A DNA stretch of 37,004 nt from Bugula neritina (Eukaryota > Bryozoa > Gymnolaemata > Cheilostomatida > Bugulidae). Positions 1 through 14,119 of the stretch are shown here, in pieces. The DNA lies in NCBI GenBank assembly GCA_964035545.1, contig CAXIUT010000169.1, positions 1 to 37,004 on the forward strand, read 5' to 3'. The notes beneath the pieces were generated by a model. It was not told where the DNA came from and made no database searches. It worked only from the letters and a program-made list of their open reading frames with translations. How positions within the stretch are numbered: the stretch's first letter is position 1; each line of letters begins with the position of its first letter. The position numbers and the translations under genes were made by a program.

Positions 1-70
1 CCCAACCCCAACCCCAACCCCAACCCCAACCCCAACCCCAACCCCAACCCCAACCCCAACCCCAACCCCA
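1..70. repeat. Left telomere, (CCCCAA)n
   Basis: Perfect CCCCAA units from the first base, with the G-strand oriented outward as expected for a chromosome left end. The molecule starts with CCCAA, so its C-strand 5' terminus is in that permutation. Unique sequence follows directly with ATTAAG. No subtelomeric repeat is seen; the first gene's stop codon is only about 120 bp in. Confidence 0.97.
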
Positions 71-192
71 TTAAGAGTGCTAAAGTCTTTCAGTTAAATC
101 GAGATTTAGGCACAATAACTGATTTTTCAATATCAACCCATTTTAATAATAATAAAAAAATATCTATCAATCATTATTTTTGTAGAAGTCAG
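71..192. other. Subtelomeric 3' flank
   Basis: AT-rich stretch between the left telomere and the stop codon of the first gene, which is transcribed toward the telomere. It presumably holds that gene's 3' UTR and polyadenylation signals. I see no conserved motif or repeat. Confidence 0.6.
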
Positions 193-2005
193 TCAAACAT
201 GCTTTTACAACTCACTGCAAAGATTTTACCAATATATCATTGGAAAACGTATCTACATGGCTAACCTATCAGTCTAATAATTAGCTATTGTATATTAAGG
301 AAGAATATGAGCCATACTGACTAGACTTGATGTAGAAGATTTTCTTGTCATTGACAAGTGACCATTCATTTATTTTTTAAGTGCTTTGATCAAAGGCTGA
401 GGAGAATTATCTTTTAGAAATAGATTTAGGTTTGATTTATTATCATTAATAAGACAGCAAAAAGTTGGTATGTATACATCTCTAAGATATGAATCCATGA
501 TGTATTGTACGGGTAGATTGAAAATTTCTTAGAGTAATCCGGCTTCAAAAAGTTTTTTTTAACTGATTCGATCATCGAATGAGAGGTATCCTAAAAGAAT
601 AATCAGCTCATTTAACAAGGATCTAGCATGTCCATTTTAATTATACTATTCCATCTATCTTTTACAGTATCTAATCAAAGTACAAAAAGGACCAATAACA
701 GAATTGATAAGTCCTTCACATTTACTATCGGATACTATCTTTCGAAAAGATGGAAGAGATCCTTCGCAGCAGCAATTAAGAATCTTAAGAGTGAGACCCA
801 TACAACACTAAGTAGCGATTGGATAGCTATCAGGAAGGAGTTATCCTGTCGGTACACTTTAAGTTTCTTTAAGTTGGATAAAATAGCTGAGTAAAAAGGG
901 AACAATAAATTAAACTAACTTAAAAAGATAACCTTGATTTGAATATTATTTGATTGACTAGTTTGGGAGAGAGTAGTCAGGTTGAAGTTTCGGGCATGCT
1001 CTTCTCATGACAAATAACATGAACCTTAGCAATTATAGAGTTGTTTCAGTTTAAATAATAGTTTCTTCTTGAATAAATTGCTAGCAAAGAGGATTTTTTA
1101 TTTTTTTGAATATTTGCGAACAAAGGATAAGCTCTACTGTGGTTTCTGTAATAGAATGGATGCCTTCTTCTATATGAGAGAATCGATACCTTTTGATTTA
1201 TGCAAAAGCAGGGAATTGATTATTTTGAATGTGAGATATTGAATATTGATATATGACTGTGAGGAAACTTTCTTTTATTCTCTTCCTAAAATCCAATTTC
1301 CAAAAGAAACTAATCCATTTAGTCTGTTTGTCAAAATCAAATAATCTCTGTTCGTTCCTACAGAGGCAAACGTATGAAGCACTTTGAAACCTAGCTAATC
1401 ATGATCGTACATAGCTCAAGACCTCTTAAAAGTTGAGTGAACTCAGCTTTATGCAGGCTGGGCACTTTGGGTAATAGTTCAAATAGTGCTGGAATGAAAC
1501 GTGACTGTCTTAACAGATGAAGATCTAATTCCTTTTTAGCTTCTACCAACTTGTTGATATCTCTCGATATGATTTCGATTGCCTAGTAGTCTCTATTTTG
1601 AAACTTGGTTTGCTTTTCTAGGTCGAGAGTCAGTTTCATTATCCGTTGTTTTTTTGTGCTGCTGATTTCTTTGCTGGCAAGACACTTATCATCATGTTGC
1701 AAACCCATGTTATTGAGTTTTTGTCTAAGTTTACGATACTTGAGTTTGGTGTCTGCTTTTGTGGGTTCTTATTCTAGCAACAGTTAGTGTTTGGGATCTA
1801 AAAGTTATGTTTGTTCGATTGTTAGTTCAGAGCTGGCTTCAGTGCAGGTCTGGTTGTCTTCTTTGAGACTATCAGGAGGAGTATTTCTGTTTTTGGAAAC
1901 CTACATCAATAAGATGATATTTTTACAATTAAATTTGAATTCAAAGATCTACTCGTCATCATCATCAAATATTCTTTAATCAATAGCGTTACTTAAACTA
2001 TTCAT
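193..2005 (-). CDS. SCAPER-like protein (C-terminal SCAPER domain)
   Basis: A 595-aa reading frame with TAA/TAG as Gln, interrupted by one predicted 25-nt intron at 1358-1382. The start is ATG at 2003-2005 before an acidic DDDDE run. The N-terminal third is charged and probably coiled. The C-terminal half resembles SCAPER: LLNELIILLGY, then a LPVQYIMDSYLRDVYIPT block, and RFPMIYWQ near the end, matching the LPF.YFSDPRL and RFP.. segments I know from the animal protein. In animals SCAPER is an ER-associated/cytosolic protein that interacts with cyclin A and takes part in autoregulated tubulin mRNA decay. That role here is inference. The coding call is firm; the family call rests on motif resemblance. 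Confidence 0.7.
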
Positions 2006-2224
2006 AAATTAAATACTTTTCTTTAAAATTATCTTAAAAGAATCAAACTCGAAAATCTGATGTAAAAATATATAATATTTCAAGATTCGATTAAATGCAT
2101 ATTTCAATGAGTTTTTATTGATTTTTTAAAGCTATGACTGATAGTTTGATAATATACACATAATAACAATAGAGATTTATAAATGGTAGTTATTCAATTG
2201 TTAAGATATAAATATCTGTATGAC

Positions 2225-3941
2225 TCATAATCCTTTCAGACTAATATCTTCAAATACTATTTCTTGTCCTTTACTTAATCTGGATTCCATATACTCTGAA
2301 AGTTTCTCTAATCCATCTCTTACATCTTTCACACCTTCAGTTGTTAACTTTTTCATGACAGGGATCAAATTCAGCAAAGAGATATCTTCTGGTTGACCTG
2401 TCCAAGTAGAGATAGCTATTCCATTTCTAGGTTGGGTTTTGAAGTTGGAGGCAATATTATCGATAATTATCGATTTGCTAAGATCTCTACCAATCATGGC
2501 CATATCTTTGATACTAACATAGTCTTCTATCCTAGTGTGTTATCTGTAGAGTCGATATGTGATTCTTTTTTGAGGATCAATTGAATCAAGGATATTATCA
2601 GCATATTCTTTGACTGCAGCTGTAAAAATAACTACTTCATAGTGTTTGCTCATTTAATCGAGGAATTATTGACAATATGGTCTAATTAGAAAAACTGGCT
2701 TCGAATTATGCATTTATTTTGTGTGGATAAGAGTTTCGTCCATATCAAGGACTAAAGTATACTTTTCTTATTCAAGAGGTGGTAAAAAAGGTGGTTTTGG
2801 CTTGGCTTGCATCTGTTGAACAGAGCTGGTAAGAATGCTGTCAAGGGAAACAAGCATCATTCCAATCTATTTTACTTTATCAAAGAGGTCACTTTCGGTG
2901 TTATTGAGAATTTAGAAGATAAATGTTCTTAGAGATTCGAACCCACAGTTAAGAACTATAGATTTAATAATTTAGATAATAGAAGAATTATTTTTTGCAA
3001 CTAAGTTCATTTTATCTTCGCAATGCTTTATTTTTCTTCTGTCTTAGTTAAATCTAAGAGTATTGTAGACATGAAATTGAGAAGAAATTGAGAATTTTTC
3101 TATATCAACTATCTCCATTAGTAACTATCTTAGAATATTTTTACATCAAGGATAATCAAATTATTAGTATGGAGATATCCAGTGAGTGATTGAAGAAGAT
3201 AATGAGCTTATTGTTGAATTTAAGCATCAGTTCCAAGAATTAGAAAAACATAGAAACCTAGCTTTTATAGAAAAAGAGCATATAAATAATCTTTATTTCT
3301 TTGTAGGACTGTAGCAATATACATATATGAATCTTCATCACTATTTTAATTGTAAAATTTGCAGAAACCAGCCATTTCTTCTTTTACTCTTTCTGTCTAA
3401 ATAAATAATCCAGTACTGTGTTGCATATATAATAGAGGAGTTCCTCAACTATAAAAAGTTTAACAAAATCTACTTTTTGAAGTTCATCTGGGTGTGCATA
3501 CTGGGCTGTAATATGTTTTTATTGGACTCTTTTTTTTTCAGGTTTAGGTTTTTTTGATGGACTCATACTTAGATTATTCGCTGCTATGACGGCTTGTTTC
3601 ATTTTAGGAGCTCCATACTCAACTAAACTACTGAGCATGTTGATTTGGTTGATTTTTTTAGCAGGTTTGGGAGTCATATTTTTGAGAAGGAGTAGTTTAG
3701 ATTATCTCATATCGTCATGAGAATGTTATTTGTATTCTTCTAATTCTTGTCGTTTGGTTATTTGTGCATACTATTTTTATATTTTATTAATTTTCGATAT
3801 ATCTATCAATGCTATGTGCTTCTGGCGATTGATTTTCTCAAGTTTGAGGCTTTTATTGATCGCATTATTCGACCCGAAATTTATTCTTTCTTTAATAAGA
3901 GGCAATTTAAGGGCTTTATTTCGATTACGGACCTATTTCAT
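2225..3941 (-). CDS. FCP1/SCP-type CTD phosphatase
   Basis: A 558-aa protein after removing two 20-nt introns (3397-3416 and 3125-3144); both begin GTA and end TAG. The C-terminal domain is a clear HAD-family NIF/SCP phosphatase: TLVLDMDETLIHT holds the DxDxT nucleophile motif, followed by IRPYCQQFL, HYEVVIFTAAVKEYAD, and GRDLSKSIIIDNIASNF with PRNGI. These enzymes dephosphorylate the RNA polymerase II C-terminal domain or related phosphoserine substrates. The N-terminal ~300 residues are Lys/Gln-rich and not recognised. The ATG at 3939-3941 was chosen because coding-like sequence runs continuously from it; a later in-frame ATG exists at 3710. Confidence 0.88.
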
Positions 3942-4063
3942 ATTTATTTATTAAATAAATAAAGTTACATTTGGACTTATAAATATAAAAGTTGGAGCAA
4001 CTTAAAAAAATGAGAAATGACATTAAGTAGAAGCAATTCAAATGATTTACAATATTAAGTAAG

Positions 4064-5512
4064 ATGGGTGCAAGTACTGAAAACATTTGTGGTGAGTGTT
4101 AAAAGTAATATTCTCCACAGTGTAAGGAAAAGACATACTTATCGAGTGTTCATGGAACTATTTTCGCTTGTGCTAAATAAAAATTACTTTAAAGGTTATA
4201 TAAAAAATAGTTAATTGAGTGTTCATTGTGTTTCAAGAAGTAGAATAATGAGAATATTTATTTTGATTTTCATTGCTAAAAGAAAATATGCCGTGATCAT
4301 TTCAAAAATATAAAAAATCAATAAACTAACATGAAGTTGCCTTGTGGATGTACTGAATCTGGAGAACAAATCATTAACTTTATGAAAAATTTCTGTCAAG
4401 GCTGTTTTAGAAGAAATATGAATCAAGGGTTTTAATTAGAACTTTGTAAATATTGTAGTATTAAAGAAACCCCTCATGAAACAAAAATTTAGGAAAAAAA
4501 AATTCATAAATCAAAAGATAAAGAAAGATAATAGAACGAAAAAACAAAATAAACTCCAAAATAATTATAAAAAAGGGATTATAAATTGAGAAGATAAAAA
4601 AGGGAAGTAGTCAAACAATAATAATTTTCATAATCATAATAATAATAATAAAGATAATATTAAATATCTAAAGAAATAAAACAAAACTCTCATAAAAGAT
4701 CTTTATAAAATTAAAATTATTCGAAATAATAAAATTAAAAATATCGAGATAAAGAGAAAAAATTCAAAGAAATTATAAAATAATTAACTTATAAATTATA
4801 AAAAGCTCAATATTAAAGAAATAAGATCTCTTAGAAGTTAGAAATATCTTGTTCAACTCGTAAACAAATAAAATTAACATTATTAACCCCTAATAATGAT
4901 AATTAGTGTCCTATCTGTATTGAAAAATATGATCTTAATACAAGACAACCTATAATGGTCTGCTGTAAGCAGCATCTCGTCTGTAGTAGCTGTTTTAAAC
5001 ATTAAAGAACAATAAGAACTTGTCCATTATGTAGAGAAAGTATTCCAAGAGATAAAGTTGCTGTGAGTAGATAAAAACTAAAAATTTTATAACTTGAGAA
5101 ACTAATAGGAATTAAATATTAATAAAGATTAAATCAATATAGATTAAATAAAAGAAATTTAAAAGAACTAGAAAATAATTTTTAAGTTAAATAAACTCAA
5201 ACTGATTAGAATTAATCAAAAGATAAATAAATAAAATAATAATAATAAGGTACCTATTCAACTTATTTTCATTTTAAAATTCCTACTTATAAACCGCTTT
5301 CATAAAGATTTGTTCAATCAAATGAAACTATTACAAGAGATATTCTTCATACAGCAAGAAATTTCCCAATTCCAACAGCTAGAAGAACTACTCTAATTCA
5401 GAAACCTTTTGAAAAGAATTCTTAACCTAAAACTCGGAGGGCTACAGCGCGAAAGTCTTCCTCTAATGTTGAGCCAACAGTTGAAAAGAATCGAAAGAAA
5501 GGTAAAAAATGA
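4064..5512 (+). CDS. Poly-Q zinc-binding protein with C-terminal RING finger (paralogue 1)
   Basis: Uninterrupted 482-aa frame. An in-frame TGA lies just upstream of the ATG. The N-terminus has a CxxC pair (ICGEC), a second Cys/His cluster ending FHC..KICRDHF, and a KLPCGC...FCQGCF module. A long Lys/Gln-rich linker follows, including consecutive TAA codons read as polyglutamine. Then a C3HC4-like RING: CPICIEKY...MVCCKQHLVCSSCF...TCPLCRE. RING fingers usually recruit E2 enzymes, so a ubiquitin ligase is likely but unproven. The next gene has the same module order, so the two are tandem duplicates. Confidence 0.87.
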
Positions 5513-5612
5513 TTATGTATCATATTGATCTTTTCTATTATTATTCAATGTTATTCAACATATAAATGCTTATTATAAATATTATTTGATTACTTAAATT
5601 AAGACTCAACTA

Positions 5613-6686
5613 ATGTAGACAAATTGTGGCGAATGCAATAAACCTTTCAGTGAATCTTGTTAAAGTCAATTCGACTGCCATTTTCACGGGGATAAATGTT
5701 TCTCTTGTAAACCCTGCAGAACTTAATCTTTTATTAAAGTAGGTACAGAAAAATTTTGCTCTATATGCCCGCGTTTTTGTTAGAAAGAAGATCTCTTCTA
5801 TGATTTTCTATGCTAGAAGTATATGTGTATCAAACATTTCTCACAAATAGACTTAAAATAAAAATAGGTTAAATTACCTTGTGGGTGCAAGCAAAGTGTT
5901 GAAGATGTTAAGTGGTATTTAGCTAATTTTTGCTATATTTGTACTCGGAAGCAAGGAAAAGGACAATTTGAAGTGGGAATATGTTTGGTTTGTCGAAAAA
6001 ATGAAGATAAAAAAGAAGCGGTTTTTGATGTTATTTCTAAAAATGTACCTCATTATGATAAAAATGGCGATAAATCATACAGTGAAAGTCGAAAAGAATT
6101 CGAAAATTATAATTAAAACTAAGTTGTATAGAATTACGATTCAAAATAGTCAGCACATAAAATAATACAAGTTTTACAGAAGGATAATATTAGCCTAAAC
6201 TATCGTTTAAACTATTTCTAAGAAAAATATATAAAATTTAGATAAATTACTCTTTAAACTTCTCGAGAGAATTTTTGTCCAATATGCTTGATGGAATATA
6301 ATCCAATTACTCAGCGACCAATGATGATCTGTCTTCAACAACATAGTATCTGTGAAAAATGTTTACCGTCTTATAAAGAATGTTATTACTGCAAAACTCC
6401 TTTTAATCCTACAACTACAAGGGTTTTTCAATAAAAAAATCTTCTTTTGTAAATTTAAAGAGTTTTTGCAAATAAACATAGTGAATTTAATTAATAAAAT
6501 TAATAAATAGAGAAAAAAAATATAAAATAATAGATTTTCTAGAATTCAGAATAAATTTACAAGAAGTTTATTTAAAAATAAGTACAAACTGATGTAAATC
6601 AAAATCCTTTCGTATCAATTCAAGAAAAAGGAAAAAGGGGTAGGAAGATAGTTCCTGATGCTGGAGGTAAAAAGGTAAAAAAGTGA
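5613..6686 (+). CDS. Zinc-binding protein with C-terminal RING finger (paralogue 2)
   Basis: Uninterrupted 357-aa frame 100 bp downstream of its paralogue and in the same direction. It shares the order CGEC - Cys cluster - KLPCGC - FCYIC - linker - RING, with RING residues CPICLMEY...MICLQQHSICEKC...CYYCKTP. The linker is much shorter and lacks the long poly-Q of paralogue 1. The ATG is the first after an in-frame TGA and is followed at once by a TAG Gln codon. Probable ubiquitin ligase by analogy; substrates unknown. Confidence 0.85.
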
Positions 6687-6753
6687 AAATGATTAAATAA
6701 TAATAATTTTTAATTTTATATATTTAAATTTTAGAAGATAATATTGATTTCAA

Positions 6754-10017
<3,264 letters not shown>

Positions 10018-10140
10018 GCTCTTATAAACAATATCTAAAATATATATTGATATAGTAATTAATTTATACTTTTGATCAAAATAAACTTTACTTTTTATCC
10101 TGATTAACATTTTTATAAGATATAATTTCATGTAGAAACA

Positions 10141-11430
10141 TCATAATTCTGTTTTTGATGGGTCATTTTTATGTTTTTTCTTTTTTTATGTGCTTTTTTT
10201 TTTCTCAACCTTTGAAGATACCTTTTATTTAACTTCTTTCTTTATAGTTTACTAATCTTTTATTTCTTACTATCTTTAATTTTAAACAGGTTAATTGATT
10301 TATATTGCCTCATTCATATTAGATTCTTTTGTTTATTCAGGACTACTAACAACTACTTCTTCTTTATCATTATTTTCTTCTTCTGGATTACCTTCCTTAA
10401 TCAATTCTACTTCATTTTCTTAAATATTGTTTTATTCTTATGAAGTAGAAGTAACTTGTATATCAACGTTTTATGCTTACTCAAGTTTATTTTATATGAC
10501 CTAAGTTTCTTCATTTTATGAAACTTATTTCTATATTTTAGTTACTTCAGGCTATTTTATTTTTTATTTTTATTTATTTTTCTCTGATTTGTTAATTTGA
10601 GATTTATTTTATTTTTTAGAAACTTTTTTTACTTTTATTTATTAATGTGGTTTATTTTCAACAATTTGTTCTTCTTTTTGAACAATTTATATAACTTTTT
10701 GTGGTTGAGAAGAATCTTTATCAGCTTAAGATTTATTCTGTTTTTTTAATGATTTTTTTACTTTTTATGATTTAATCCTCTCCTATTTAATTGGTTTAGA
10801 AACTTTTTATACATTTTTTACTTACTTTTAAATTTTGTCTTGTTTTATCACTTTTTTAGTTGTAGATTTTTATTTAAGAGTCTAAACTGGTTGCTTCACA
10901 GATTTTGATGCCTTTACCTATTTAGAGGGTTTTTTCTTTTGAACTTTTGATTTTGGTTAAGGTTAAGGTTAAGATTTTATTTTATTTTCAACTTTTTCTT
11001 ATTCTTCAATCTATTTTTAAACTTAAACTTTCTTTTTAGATTTTTAAGTTTTTAACTTTGTTTTGGCTTTAGATTTTACAGCTTATTTTTTTACAGGAAT
11101 CACTTTCTCTGATTTTTTAGTCTTCTTTTTAGTTTTAACTGATTTAACTTATTCTTATTCTTCATCTTATTCTTCCTCTTAAATGATTTTTTTCTTCTTT
11201 TTATCATTCTTTACACTTTTACTTGCTTTGTTTTTCTGTTTTTTTTATTTCACAGGTTTCTCTATCTATGTTTCCGTTTCTTAGATATTTTCAGAAACAG
11301 CATCTTCAACAGGAGTTTATGCAGAGACTGAATCATTAGATGCGAAAGCTTTTTAAGTGGCTCTGATGCTAATAAGGAAAAAGGTAACAACAACTGCTAC
11401 AATGACAACAATAGTTCTTCTGCTTATCAT
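10141..11430 (-). CDS. Signal-anchored Lys/Gln/Glu-rich low-complexity protein
   Basis: A 429-aa intronless frame. It opens MISRRTIVVIVAVVVTFFL, a basic n-region and a hydrophobic stretch at about residues 6-22, so a signal peptide or type II anchor. The rest is almost entirely Lys, Gln, Glu, Ser and Val in short irregular motifs such as KSVKTKKKTKK and QPQPQPKSK, with most Gln encoded by TAA/TAG. No fold is recognised. It could be secreted, a membrane-tethered disordered protein, or part of cortex or extracellular material. The start is fixed by the hydrophobic segment. A few codons lie between its ATG and the LRR gene's stop. Confidence 0.75.
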
Positions 11431-11494
11431 GATATTTTATAGTTTATTAATATCTTTGTTTTTTGATTAAAATTAATAAAATATAGCTCTCTTA

Positions 11495-12328
11495 TCAATA
11501 GAAAAGAAATAGATTTTAAGATCTATAGTTTTCTTTATTTTCATTAATGTTATTTCTTTCAATGAGAAGAACATCTAATTTTGAGCCTTGAAGTAATTTC
11601 TTTAAACCATTATCTGTTATTTCATTTCGAGCTAAATAATCATCTCTATACATAATTTCAGGAAACAAAGCGTGCTATTATTTAATTGATTTAAAGTAGC
11701 AACAGAATCATCGTTAAGTTTATTTCCTCCAAGACTGAGGCATTAGATACTCTATAGTTTTCCATATAGAGCTTTCAAACTATCAGAAGAAATAGAATTA
11801 TCGTCTAAATATCGTAAAATAAACTTAGAGAAAGATCTTCTAAAAGAGAAAGATCTGCGCTTGATAGTGCTTTGAGTCCAGTATCTTTGATTTTGTTCTT
11901 ATTAATTGAAAGTTCAAGCAGAGATTCAAAAATTTTAGAACTAGCTAGTACTCTACAACCCATTGGTCCTATTTAGTTATCATCTATATCAAATTTATTT
12001 TACTTAAATTCAATGTGCTTAGAAAAGGAAGGTTTAAGTTAGTAATTTATTTGAGGCTTTAATGATTAATTCCACATTTTTAGAGCGAGAGGGATTTAAT
12101 TTTTGATAAATCTAGATTGTTCAACTTGAAAGTATCGTTAAGAGTGATAGGATGATTTTCTAGATAGATGAACAAGGTACTGATTTGTATTTTATGAGTG
12201 GGAATTTGGGTAACAACGAGGTCATTAATATCGCTATGAGGATTGCTGACAGAAGAAATTTAATTTCCGCACATATATTCTATATTTCAAATATTATAAC
12301 TTGAGTGAATTTAATCATAGAAAAACAT
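11495..12328 (-). CDS. Leucine-rich-repeat protein (RNI type)
   Basis: About 250 aa after removing a predicted 21-nt intron (12280-12300) and three 20-nt introns (11984-12003, 11805-11824, 11632-11651). Each removal restores the LxxLxLxxN repeat exactly: LSTLNLNDNQIG, LLELSINKNKI, LLEDLSLNDNSI, IQCLSLGGNKL, LCFLKLSRNEI, LDVLLIERNN. Repeat length is about 25-28 residues, the ribonuclease-inhibitor type. Such proteins are binding scaffolds; the partner is unknown. The first intron and the start are less certain: an alternative ATG at 12273-12275 would avoid that intron. Confidence 0.78.
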
Positions 12329-12439
12329 GATTCTGATTTCAAAATTTATTAAAAGCAGTTTTATTAAAAATTTATTTGAGAGCTTAGTTTGATTAAACAT
12401 AGATGATGAGTTATCTAAAAGTAGATATAATGATTTCTG

Positions 12440-13065
12440 ATGTAGTATATTAAAATTATTTTAGATGATGATATTTATTCTGTTAAAACATAACATCTTC
12501 TATAATATTTATTTGGACCCACTGTCTAAATTTTACAATTCTGGCCATATAAATAGATAAAGTATAAACCAACTAATCATAAGTTTTAACTAGTAGCAGT
12601 TCAACTGTGCTCCAATTTTTAGACAAAAAACATAAATCACTTTCAGCTGATAATGTTTCAGTCTATACAACTGATATCTCATAAAAAACATAAAGAAATG
12701 ATCGTATTCGTCCTAACTTTAACTTTGTTATTGATTCTTTTATTATTGGATAACATGTAGAGTACAATGTAGTTATGATCGAAAAATATCAAGTTTTGGG
12801 AAGAAAACTTGCCAATCAATATTCTTTTAAAACAAGATATTCCATGCTTGAAGTATTGGATAAAAAACTTGGAGGCATGGAGTTTCCAGGTAAAAAGTTT
12901 TTTGGAAATAAAGACCCTTCTTTTATCAAAAAACGGCAAATTGATTTGTAAAATTACTTGAACAGAATAGCTCGTTCAGGAAAACCATAGTTTTATAAAT
13001 TTGTTAAACAAATCAAATATAGTGAATTCAATCTTTCTCTAAAGGAGAAATTCTCTATTGAATGA
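12440..13065 (+). CDS. PX-domain protein
   Basis: The 3' part (from about 12594) is a clear PX domain: EYNVVMIEKYQVLGRK, SFKTRYSMLEVLDKKLGG, then FPGKKFFGNKDPSFIKKRQIDLQNYLNRI, with the RYS and F-P-x-K motifs that bind phosphatidylinositol 3-phosphate. It probably acts at endosomal membranes. The 5' end is uncertain. I propose ATG at 12440, just after an in-frame TGA, and a 32-nt intron at 12562-12593, giving 197 aa. That intron is longer than nearly all others here. A different first exon, or a sequencing indel, remains possible. Confidence 0.72.
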
Positions 13066-13153
13066 TCATCATACCATATATTTTTTATTCATCTTTATAA
13101 AAGAAATTCATAAGCTATTTTATTTTTAGTTATTCTTTCATTTATCTATTTAA

Positions 13154-13814
13154 TCATAGTTCTCTGAAATAGTCTTTTGATTTGTCTTGGTCAGGAATGA
13201 TAGTTTTGGATCCAGGTTTCCATCCAGATGGACAAACTACTCCATGTTTATCAGCATGTTGGAATGCCTGAATGATTCTCAATGTTTAATCTACGTTTCT
13301 GCCCACTTGTTCGTCGTTAATAGTGATGGATCGAATAGTTCCTTTTCCATCAATAATGAATAATCCTCTAAGAGTAGCTCCATTGAGAGGGTCTTATTTA
13401 TTTTATACAAGGACTCCATAATTTTTTGATATTTATTTAGTTATGTCAGCTACTAGTGGGATATCCAGGACTCCTAATCCTCCTTATTCTCTGGCTGTTT
13501 TTCTCCATGCCAGATGCGAAAAATGTGAGTCAACAGAAACAGCTAAGACTTCAGCTCCAATTTCTATTTAAACAAAAGATACTTTTGAATTATTCTGCTT
13601 TGTCTCCATAGCTGATAATTTATGTTGGGCAGACATATGTGAAGTCAAAAGGATAGAAGAGTAAAACTAAATATTTCCCAGCATAGTCCTAAAGAGCTAT
13701 TTATTTAAAGGATTGGTTGGGCATGACTGCAATTGCTTCAAAGCTCGGAGCTTTTTCTCTCGGCATGAGGGCGAGGATAGAGACCAAGAAGAAAAGGAAT
13801 AAAAGATATTTCAT
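13154..13814 (-). CDS. 2-Cys peroxiredoxin with signal peptide
   Basis: 213 aa after removing a 19-nt intron at 13564-13582; without it the frame breaks inside a conserved block. The start [15 protein letters not shown] is a signal peptide, so the enzyme probably works in the ER or secretory route, like the PRDX4 type. The core has DFTYVCPT with the peroxidatic Cys, [16 protein letters not shown], the GGLG loop, and VCPSGWKPG with the resolving Cys. A YF pair is near the C-terminus (KDYFREL). GGLG plus YF is typical of eukaryotic peroxiredoxins that can be hyperoxidised. It reduces hydrogen peroxide and alkyl peroxides. Confidence 0.95.
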
Positions 13815-13952
13815 AGTTATATGTTTAATTATCAAATAATAAGTAAAATAATTTAAATATGAAAATAGTTGATGATATTTAAAAGAAACAAATGGATGAT
13901 TAGATAATAATTTAATAATCTGGAATCAAGATATTATAAGTTAGTTTTTTAA
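13815..13952. other. Divergent intergenic spacer before internal telomeric tract
   Basis: 138 bp of AT-rich DNA between the peroxiredoxin start codon and the internal GGGGTT tract. It must contain that gene's promoter. No motif stands out. Confidence 0.6.
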
Positions 13953-14028
13953 GGGGGTTGGGGTTGGGGTTGGGGTTGGGGTTGGGGTTGGGGTTGGGGT
14001 TGGGGTTGGGGTTGGGGTTGGGGTTGGG
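13953..14028. repeat. Internal telomeric tract 1, (GGGGTT)n
   Basis: 76 nt of near-perfect GGGGTT units; the first run has five Gs. The last unit stops at TTGGG, the same permutation as the molecule's right end and, on the complement, its left end. It lies between two divergent genes and interrupts no coding sequence. G-strand on +, so it would properly cap the block to its left but not the block to its right. Confidence 0.97.
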
Positions 14029-14119
14029 ATAAAAATACAATTTTTCACCCTAAGAGGTTTTATGAACTTCTTGTTTCCTCTTCAAATATAACTTAAAAAC
14101 TTTCAAATATACTGAAAAA

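Noticed and set aside
628-894. Plus-strand 88-aa ORF
   Set aside because: It lies antisense to the continuous, family-recognisable SCAPER-like frame.
1605-1979. Two short plus-strand ORFs
   Set aside because: Antisense shadows of the SCAPER-like gene's N-terminal coding region.
12440-12940. Long minus-strand frame that would extend the LRR gene through this region
   Set aside because: It reads without TGA for several hundred bases, but the plus strand carries an unmistakable PX domain and the minus reading has no family match. TGA-only stop makes antisense frames look open.
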